Origin: Bacteroidia bacterium
Lineage (GTDB): Bacteria > Bacteroidota > Bacteroidia > Cytophagales > Cyclobacteriaceae
Direction of reading: 5' to 3'
Assembly (NCBI GenBank): GCA_030425425.1
Contig: JAUIAO010000013.1
Span: 37,064-101,063 of the forward strand
Length of the DNA: 64,000 bases
Shown: one piece after another, positions 53,615-61,500 of the stretch
How the letters are laid out: each line of letters starts with the position of its first letter
How positions within the stretch are numbered: the stretch's first letter is position 1
Translations under genes and position numbers: made by a program
The notes under the pieces: model-generated
The model's input: only the letters and a program-made list of their open reading frames with translations
What the model was told of the DNA's origin: nothing
The model's database searches: none

Positions 53615-55288
53615 TTAGTCTTCTAAGGTATTTCTGTTGTTCTTCAAATCTGTCCAGTCAGTTTTTGACTCGGGATCGATGTTGTAGATGTACATCTCGA
53701 TGTTGGTATATCCATCTCCATTCATATCATCCAGAGCGTCTGAAGGATCTTTATGGTCCAGACCAACTTTCTTCTCATAAGCATCAGGCATACCATCACC
53801 ATCCTTGTCTTTGTATGGTTTACCAGAATATTCAGGATATCCACCTACTTGTCTAATATCAGTGATAATCCCTTGTTTATAAGAATCTTCACCTAGTCTT
53901 CTATGCTCAAACTGGTAGAGGTCTTCTATTACCGTGTATTTGGAAAGATCTACCTCGTTGTTTCTTACCTGTGCCACAATTCTTTCGTCTACAGGATCAC
54001 GTTTTGGGAGATTTGCGCCCGCATTGTCAAGCACGTATTGGTAAGCTTTTTCAGCCTCCATCAGATTTACATAAGGCATGTTGAACTGTCTGGAAGAAGT
54101 GATTTGAGGTAAATACATGCCCGCTCCATCCATGTCTTCAATTTGAATGCCTTTCCAGTTATTGCTTGTGATCTCTGGGTATCCTTCCATGATGTTTCCA
54201 TCTACCCACACTTTTCCGTAAATCTTAATTCCGTCAAGTTTGTATCGAGATTCAGGTTTTACGAATCGATGACCAACAGGTGTATCTTTTGGAGTGACAG
54301 GACCTGGTTTGAAATAGTTGTTTACCAGATTGTAACGTGATGCATAATCACCACCGTCTACTGTTCGATGGTACCAATTGTAGATTACATTGTTTACAAG
54401 GTTAAATGTACCGCTCATCCCTACAGACGGGTTTCTACCCGTATTGTTGGCCCATAAGTTTCGGGCAAAAAGACAGTTTTGCCCACCAAGTGTGCTACCA
54501 AAGGCATGTCCGTATGTATCAAGTGCTTCGGAGAAAATACTGTTTTGAATCGTTAGGTTGATTGTTGAAAACTTATGACGCGGGGCCTTTGGGTTGTTTG
54601 GTCCATCAGTGAACATATGTCTGTACAATGTCATGTTTTCGTCAAGTCCCCACGAAGCAGAAACGTGATCAATGATGATGTTTCCTACCGGATTTCCGCC
54701 AATGGCATCATCTCTTCTACCCACCCAGGTATCGCCTCTTCTAAATCTCATATATCTAATGATGACGTCATGAGTATTGATCAGGAATGATTCTCCAGCT
54801 AAACAAACTCCGTTTCCAGGAGCTGTATTCCCAACTATTGTAATATAAGGTGCATTGATGTTGATTGGTCTTTCAAGTTTGATCAATCCGGCCACATTGA
54901 ATACAACCGTTCTAGCTCCTCCAGCTTCACAAGCTTCTCTAAGCGTTCCGGGACCACTATCAGCCAGACTGGTAACGACAAATATCTTACCACCTCGGCC
55001 ACCTACTGTGTACATCCCGCCACCTTCAGCTCCAGGGAAAGCAGGAATTTCAGCTTGCGGTAAATCATCCGATCTTCTTGCCCAGTCATTGTATGGTTTA
55101 TCGTTTTGCATGTCCTTATAAATAATAGGCCAGGCCTTGTCCCAGGCGATTGCGTCAAGACTATCCCAAACATTTTTGAGTGAATCCACTGTCGGTTGTA
55201 CTTCACTCATATTGGGATATTGTGCATTGGCGCTTAACATAAAAACACCTAGAAATGCACTCATTGCTAGTTTTTTGAATTGTATCAT
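53615..55288 (-). CDS. PL1 pectate lyase, exported, without T9SS domain
   Basis: A 557-residue exported PL1-type lyase. After the signal peptide (SANAQ) and a helical spacer (~25-80), the beta-helix starts IPAFPGAEGGGMYTVGGRGGK and includes LADSGPGTLREACEAGGARTVVF, ITIVGNTAPGNGVCL, DHVSASWGLDENMTLY and GRNPSVGMSGTFNLVNNVIYNWYHR. The protein ends after calcium-binding turns (KDKDGDGMPDAYEKK, DMNGDGYTNIEMYI) and a short tail, with no YPNP sorting domain. It therefore probably stays in the periplasm, unlike the other PL1 enzymes here. It acts on galacturonan oligomers and sits between the CE8 gene and the fused beta-helix gene. Confidence 0.9.
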   Translation of the reverse strand: MIQFKKLAMSAFLGVFMLSANAQYPNMSEVQPTVDSLKNVWDSLDAIAWDKAWPIIYKDMQNDKPYNDWARRSDDLPQAEIPAFPGAEGGGMYTVGGRGGKIFVVTSLADSGPGTLREACEAGGARTVVFNVAGLIKLERPININAPYITIVGNTAPGNGVCLAGESFLINTHDVIIRYMRFRRGDTWVGRRDDAIGGNPVGNIIIDHVSASWGLDENMTLYRHMFTDGPNNPKAPRHKFSTINLTIQNSIFSEALDTYGHAFGSTLGGQNCLFARNLWANNTGRNPSVGMSGTFNLVNNVIYNWYHRTVDGGDYASRYNLVNNYFKPGPVTPKDTPVGHRFVKPESRYKLDGIKIYGKVWVDGNIMEGYPEITSNNWKGIQIEDMDGAGMYLPQITSSRQFNMPYVNLMEAEKAYQYVLDNAGANLPKRDPVDERIVAQVRNNEVDLSKYTVIEDLYQFEHRRLGEDSYKQGIITDIRQVGGYPEYSGKPYKDKDGDGMPDAYEKKVGLDHKDPSDALDDMNGDGYTNIEMYIYNIDPESKTDWTDLKNNRNTLED

Positions 55289-55354
55289 ATAAGAATTTTC
55301 TTTTTCTGAATTCTACACAAATATGTCGCCAGAATGCTGCGAGTCCATCATGCA

Positions 55355-56797
55355 CTATATGGCTATCTTCAAAGAATTTAGCTGGCCTTGATGATCTACT
55401 ATGGAGATCACATAGATGCCGGGAGCTAAAGAATTCAGAGATATAACATCAGTATTTTGTTGATCTAGAATCATTTTCCCCTGAATGGTGTGTACACGAA
55501 CACTCATTTTTTCAGTAAAAATGATCTGATGATTTCGTATGGTATAATCTTTAAATTCCGGAAGGTTCAAAATTTCTTTTGCAGCCCCAAACGTTGCACT
55601 CTCTGAAAGATCACTAAATACTCCATACTCACTAATGGATGCAATACGATAAGTATTTGCATCAACCGCAGAAGTGTCCGTATAAACATTGGTGTCAGCA
55701 AACCATTTCATTATGTCGTTTACTACAATTGAATAGCCGGCTACATCTTGCATTTCTGACCATGTGATTTCAGCATTATTATCAAGATCTGTATTGACTG
55801 TTATTGTAGATGGTACGTCCGGCTTTACAAACGCCACTTTCGGATCCCAACTATTTAGGAAATAATCAAGGTTTTTGTAATATTCTGATAGGGCGTCTGT
55901 GACCTGAGAACTCCAGCTAACTCTGTTGGAAATATCAATTAATATTCCGTTGCTATCTGTGTTTTTGTATTCAGCAAAGACCGCTGATAAGTGATTATCA
56001 TTCGACCAATCTGACCAGCCTACTGGTTTGATGTGATTACCTAACGAACATTCTACATAAACAGATGAGGAATTTGGTTGCCAGGGTCTTCCCAGAAAAT
56101 AAGAATTGTCCGGCACATCTTCATCTGCTGTGATGTCGCATGAGAGGAAAAGAAGACCGTGATAAAAATCTGAGCCATCCACCTGGGTAATCAATTTGGT
56201 ATCAGCTGGGGCAGTTATGTATTGTCCACCTTTTACACAATTGATTTGACAGTTTTCAAATACCGCAGTAGCTTCTCCAAAAATGAAATCTGTTGCGCCT
56301 TCAATGTAGCAGTCCTGAAAATACTGCATGCCACTTTTTGCATAATAGGTGTCTTGAAACCCGAGCAGGTTACATGACTTGAATGCTTGACGCTGACCAG
56401 TTGTACTAAGGGCTACTGCCTGGCCTACATTTCCTGCAGTATTTTCAATTGTGAGATTTTCTGCATAAAAATCATCACCTTCTACCAGCATGGTATAAGA
56501 AGTACTGGTAGAGTGACCTTCACTATCTCCACTATAATCATCCCAACTAATAATCACTTTACTGGCATTTTCACCTATGAGACTAACATTGTCCAAAGTG
56601 ATTATTATTTTCTCCTCGTATTTTCCCTCTTTAATGAAGATTCGATATCTACCGGATGATTTTGTTCTCAACCGAGATATTGCTGAGGCTAAAGATGTGT
56701 GGGTACCAGAGCCGTCCTTGGCGATGATGGCATCAAAAACCTGAGCTTCAGTAATTGTAAAGAGAAAGGAAAATGCTATGGCTATTATAAACCTCAT
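55355..56797 (-). CDS. CE8 pectin methylesterase with T9SS domain
   Basis: A 480-residue secreted enzyme. Signal peptide to about residue 18, then a CE8 beta-helix: FDAIIAKDGSGTHTSLASAI, VSLIGENASKVIISWDDY, TAGNVGQAVALSTTGQRQAFKSCNLLGFQDTYY with the conserved Gln and first Asp, EGATDFIFGEATAVFENC with the nucleophile Asp, and YFLGRPWQPNSS with the Arg. An Fn3-like stretch (~320-390) and a C-terminal sorting domain of degenerate type follow (HTIQGKMILDQQNTDVISLNSLAPGIYVI). It removes methyl esters from homogalacturonan so that the PL1 lyases can act. It overlaps the upstream PL1 gene by 4 bp (ATGA at 56794-56797), and a 66-bp gap separates it from the next PL1 gene. Confidence 0.93.
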   Translation of the reverse strand: MRFIIAIAFSFLFTITEAQVFDAIIAKDGSGTHTSLASAISRLRTKSSGRYRIFIKEGKYEEKIIITLDNVSLIGENASKVIISWDDYSGDSEGHSTSTSYTMLVEGDDFYAENLTIENTAGNVGQAVALSTTGQRQAFKSCNLLGFQDTYYAKSGMQYFQDCYIEGATDFIFGEATAVFENCQINCVKGGQYITAPADTKLITQVDGSDFYHGLLFLSCDITADEDVPDNSYFLGRPWQPNSSSVYVECSLGNHIKPVGWSDWSNDNHLSAVFAEYKNTDSNGILIDISNRVSWSSQVTDALSEYYKNLDYFLNSWDPKVAFVKPDVPSTITVNTDLDNNAEITWSEMQDVAGYSIVVNDIMKWFADTNVYTDTSAVDANTYRIASISEYGVFSDLSESATFGAAKEILNLPEFKDYTIRNHQIIFTEKMSVRVHTIQGKMILDQQNTDVISLNSLAPGIYVISIVDHQGQLNSLKIAI

Positions 56798-58443
56798 TTT
56801 TTTACAATCTTTTGAGTTGTTCTTTCTCCATTAGAAAGGATGTTTAGCACATATATACCTGCTTCTAAACTATTCATATCTATATCCATAATTTTCTCAG
56901 AAGACTCTTTTTCCATTATCACCTGTCCTGATAAATTACTGATTGTTATATAGCTATTTGTATTCGCCATTTCTATTTGAAGCTTATCCGATACAGGGTT
57001 AGGATAGACAAGTGCTCTATTTTTTTTTACATTAAGAACTTCTTTTCCTTGTTCTTCTTCTGTTCCCGTCACTCCATCTATACTATTCAGATAGATTTCA
57101 AGGTTTGAATATCCATTACTTTGAATGATGGCTCCATCTGACTCATCTTCATGATCCAAGCCATTTGACTTTTCATATTCATCAGGCATGCCATCATGAT
57201 CCGTATCTAAAAGTGCAAACAGACTTTTGTAGGTTGGCCAGCCTCCCACTTCGCTTTGAGAATCAATGATTCCATTTCCTTCAATTTCTTGTTCACCATT
57301 AAATTCTGCTGCCAGTCTGAGGTCTACAGAATCTCTGGTAGGTAAAATAGCTCCTGCATTGGCGAGAACGAGGTTTTTAGCTTCTTCTGCTGAATGTGTA
57401 GTGATTGGTGATACCTCAAATTCTACGTCGGAGCGAATATTGGCTTTTGAACCCACATCGCTTGCATCCACACCTGCCCAATTGTCGTTTGTCAGGTTGT
57501 CATAACCTTCCATCACATTTCCTGAAAAATACCAAGCACCATAACCTTGAGGTTCATTATCGGCAGTTACATAAGAAGGAGAGGCAAAATACTTTGTAAA
57601 ATTGGTAGCCGGACCTGGTTTGTAATAGTTATTAACAAAATTGGTTTCACATTTACCACCAGGGATCTCTTCTTCACCACCATATATGGCCCCACTACTT
57701 CCCCAGTTAAAAATTACGTTATTTCTAAAATCCACCACTGCTAATGTATCATGAGCTCTGCTTCCATTGATTCGCGGGGAGCGACTTCTTTGATGTGCTA
57801 TCAAATTGTGATGATAAGAAGCATATTGTCCACCCCATTGCGATCCATATCCTCTTGGACCTTTCGGGTGTACGGAGTTGTATAATCCTTCACTAAGAAT
57901 GCACCATTGCACTGTAGTATATTTATTGTCATAAAAACCCATGCATTCTTCTACTGCCCAGCTCATTGAGCAATGATCAACGATAATGTTTTTTGCATTT
58001 TCAATGTTTAATCCTGATGTTTCAGCGCCTAGTTCATCCCCAGCCCTAAAACGAATATATCTTATGATCAAATTATCTCCAGATAATTTGATAGAATGGT
58101 CTTTGATACAAATACCATCGCCTGGGGCTGTTTGGCCCGCAATGGTCATATTTGACCTTCCTGACTTCAATTCAGATCTTAGTTCTATAACGCCAGAGAC
58201 TTTAAAAACAAGTGTTATAGGATCATCTCCGGAAGTGTTTAAGGCATGTCTGAGACTACCTTCGGGAATATTTCCTCTTCTATCTATATCCTCCAGATTA
58301 GTGACTTCTATCACTCTGCCACCACGACCACCGGAGGCATTTTTCCCATATCCTTCCGCTTCAGGAAAAGCCAGAGTTTGGGAGTATAAGGACTGACTGC
58401 AAAAACTCAACAGTAATAGGCCAAATAATTTATTCATTGTCAT
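56794..58443 (-). CDS. PL1 pectate lyase with T9SS C-terminal domain
   Basis: A 549-residue secreted lyase: signal peptide ending SLYSQ, then TLAFPEAEGYGKNASGGRGGRVIEVTNLED, MTIAGQTAPGDGICIKDHS, IIRYIRFRAGDELGAE, DHCSMSWAVEECMGFYDNK and SPRINGSRAHDTLAVVDFRNNVIFNWG of the PL1 beta-helix. A calcium turn (DTDHDGMPDEYEK) and a YPNPVSDKLQIEM sorting domain ending TQKIVKK follow. It cuts demethylated homogalacturonan outside the cell. Start is ATG 58441-58443 or the second ATG at 58435-58437. A terminator (58455-58495) ends just 13 bp upstream, so transcription probably depends on read-through or an overlapping promoter. Confidence 0.92.
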   Translation of the reverse strand: MTMNKLFGLLLLSFCSQSLYSQTLAFPEAEGYGKNASGGRGGRVIEVTNLEDIDRRGNIPEGSLRHALNTSGDDPITLVFKVSGVIELRSELKSGRSNMTIAGQTAPGDGICIKDHSIKLSGDNLIIRYIRFRAGDELGAETSGLNIENAKNIIVDHCSMSWAVEECMGFYDNKYTTVQWCILSEGLYNSVHPKGPRGYGSQWGGQYASYHHNLIAHQRSRSPRINGSRAHDTLAVVDFRNNVIFNWGSSGAIYGGEEEIPGGKCETNFVNNYYKPGPATNFTKYFASPSYVTADNEPQGYGAWYFSGNVMEGYDNLTNDNWAGVDASDVGSKANIRSDVEFEVSPITTHSAEEAKNLVLANAGAILPTRDSVDLRLAAEFNGEQEIEGNGIIDSQSEVGGWPTYKSLFALLDTDHDGMPDEYEKSNGLDHEDESDGAIIQSNGYSNLEIYLNSIDGVTGTEEEQGKEVLNVKKNRALVYPNPVSDKLQIEMANTNSYITISNLSGQVIMEKESSEKIMDIDMNSLEAGIYVLNILSNGERTTQKIVKK

Positions 58444-58454
58444 ATCTAGAGGTT

Positions 58455-58495
58455 TTAAAAAAAGCTCAGTACTGCAAGATGCAGTACCGAGCTTT
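58455..58495 (-). terminator. Strong Rho-independent terminator or attenuator between giant gene and PL1 gene
   Basis: On the minus strand AAAGCTC-g-GTACTGC, loop ATCTT, GCAGTAC-t-GAGCTTT forms a 15-bp stem with one G/T pair, followed by a T-run (complement of 58457-58463). It lies 25 bp past the stop of the giant repeat gene and only 13 bp before the PL1 ATG. Confidence 0.85.
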
Positions 58496-58520
58496 GAAAT
58501 ATAAAATCGGAATTTAAAAT

Positions 58521-61500
58521 TTAGTTCTTGCTGAACCTGATAACCTTCACTTCTTCACTGGTTGTTACCCTCATCAGATACATTCCGCTGTTCAACCCTT
58601 TCAGGCTGATCTGAGCAGAACCATTGACTTGTTTGGATATCAACACCTGACCAGAAGTGGTGATTATTTCAACGTTTGCATCACTAACACCTTTTATTCT
58701 TACGAAATCAGAAGCAGGGTTAGGATATACAGTAAATAGCTCTGGGCCATTGGCGCTGAGGATCTCTGTAACAGTGATCGTAGCAGTACCAGACTTGAAG
58801 CTATTATCTGTAGCTGAAGCTGTTACCACAACCGCTCCCGGAGATACGGCAGTAAGTAATCCTTCAGCACTGATAGTGGCTATAGAAGCTTTGTCTACTT
58901 TCCAAGAAACCTCTTTCACGTCAGCATCAGCTGGCTCTACAGTGGCAACCATTTGCAATGTTTCACCTTTAGTCACCTCGGTAGCACCATCTGTTCCGGC
59001 TACAGTAATTGCAGTAACAGGACGTTGATTTTCCATGGTGATATCAATAGTACCAGCAATGCCAGATCCATCATTTGCAGTAGCTGTCACTGTAACAGTA
59101 CCACTAGCCTGAGCAGTGATCTGCACGCTAGTTGCATTTAATGAATCCAATTTGGCCATGCTATCATCACTCAATGTCCAGGTAAGGCTCTTATCTGGAG
59201 CAGAGAATGGCTGAATAGTAGCATTGATAATCAATGAACCACCTTTAGAAGTGATCATAGTAGTTTCTGTACCGTTAGCATTTCTTGAGGCCAAAGCAAT
59301 AGACTCTACAAAAATGTACGGCTCGATAGAAACATCTAATGTATCAGTATAAACAGCGCTGAAGTTAGAAACCGCTACAACTTTTACATCTCCAGCAGCA
59401 ACAGCAGTAAACATTCCATCTGTAGTAATGGTCGCTTCGCCAGTACCGTTGATTACACTCCAAGTAGCAGTTTGGTCAGCGCCCTCACCGAAGGTAGCTT
59501 CAACCTGCATCTGGATTTCATCTCTTTCTACAACGATCTCAGTAAGTTCTACAATCTCTATTCCTACTTCAGGGAACCATCTCGGATCTCCGATTGGACC
59601 ACCATCAGTTCCATAACCTAATAGGCTGGAATTCAATGGTAATGTGAAGTTGAACGGAAGATTTGTTGTATCAGCAAACATTGGGTAATCTGCATCAGTA
59701 TCCACATTCGTAAGTGTCACATTGTCCTGCTTAGCTACAGAATCAAGGTTGAATGTCGGATAAGAAGCATTATTTACATCAGTGGCCATGAAATCATGGA
59801 AGATACTATTCTGGAACTCAAATGAACCGGCATCAGCATTGATTCTGAATGGTCTTGCCCAATCTTCCCACCAAAGTGTACTCACGATGTTGTTTGAGAA
59901 TACAAGGTTTACAGAACCATCTGATCCATTATTGTTTTGGATCATCGACTTAGTACCACCACCAACTACTTTGAAGAATGTGTTATGATCAATCAATACA
60001 TTCTGATCGTAGTAGTCTTTCTGTTTGTCCTCTTCAGTATTCTGCCAGTACATTTCACCTAAGAAACCATGTTCTATGTCGGTAAATGTATTGTTCTGAA
60101 TAGTGATTTGCTTCACAGAAGATTTACGTGGATCAATTGCATTGTCACCTCTCAAGTTTTCGAACACACAATCAGTCACAGTCAATGAGTTGTAATGTCC
60201 ATACTCACCTTTGTAAAGCTGAATTGCTTGTTTGAAATAGTGTACATCCACATTTTGAAGTACTACATCCTCGTAGTTCGTCTGCTCTCTTGCAGGGTCG
60301 AAATTATCAAATCTCAAGAATGCATTTGCTCTAGAGCTATCTTCAGGGTTCAAACCAGTTGCTTTGAAATCTCTGAAGTACAGGCTAATAGAATCCTGCT
60401 TAGGTCTGAATCCATTATCAACGAATACCAATGTAGGCTCTACAGGTAACGTAGGATCACCAAGTATTGTCATTGACTGGAATACATCTATTGTTCCGTT
60501 TATGAAATACTGTCCTGGGCTCACCAAAAGGATGGTATCACCTGGGTTCCATAGATCGGTATAGTTTTCAATGAAATGCTCCAATGAATCAGGAGTATTT
60601 GGCACTGGGTGCACTCCTTCTCCTTCCAAACCTGGTACGATCGGCACCCACTCAGGGTCTCCAATATAACCTTTTCCAGAAGTGTCAGGAATCAATCCAC
60701 CTGAAACTTTAGACAATGTATAATCTCCATTAGCTGCGTCAGCAAATCCAGGATCTACATCTGATACATCAGAAACAGTAACATTACTCTGAGCAGCAGC
60801 ACTGTCAAGGTTGTATTTACCATTTTCTCTACTTGATTCGAAATTATGGAAGATACTGTTGCTGATGTTTACATTACCTACTTGCTCGTTAATTCTGAAT
60901 GGACGTGCATTCTGATCATCGAGGATCATACTCACGATGTTATCTGTAAAGTCTACTGTTACAGATCCGTCAGTACCATCGTTGAATTGAAGCAATACAT
61001 CATTCACAACATTGTACATGGTATTGTTGTCAATGATCACATGCTGAGCCACAGCACCAAATTCGTTGGTTCCTTCATTGTCATTGTAGACATTCTTAAC
61101 CAAACCTTTGATGTTGTTGAATGTAGAGTTAATAATCATCAATTCTTCAACTACGTTCAATCTAGGATCAATTACGAAATCACCCATTAGATCGTGTGCG
61201 TAGATATTGTTCAATACTACTTTTTCATAGTACTTACGCTGATTCTTCCAAAGCTGAACACCACCATTGAAGTTGAATATTTCACAATCTTCTATAGTGA
61301 TCGCTTTGTAGTTATACCAGCCGCCCTGATCAAATCTCAATGCGTGGTTGGCTTTTCCTTGATTGTCTTCTTTCAATCCGTTCAAGCTCAATCCTTTGAT
61401 AGTAATATTGATTGAATCTTCTTTAGCTCTGAATCCATTGTCATAGAATCTTAGCTTCGGTCTGTGATCCATTTTTGGATCACCCATTATTGTAACTTCA

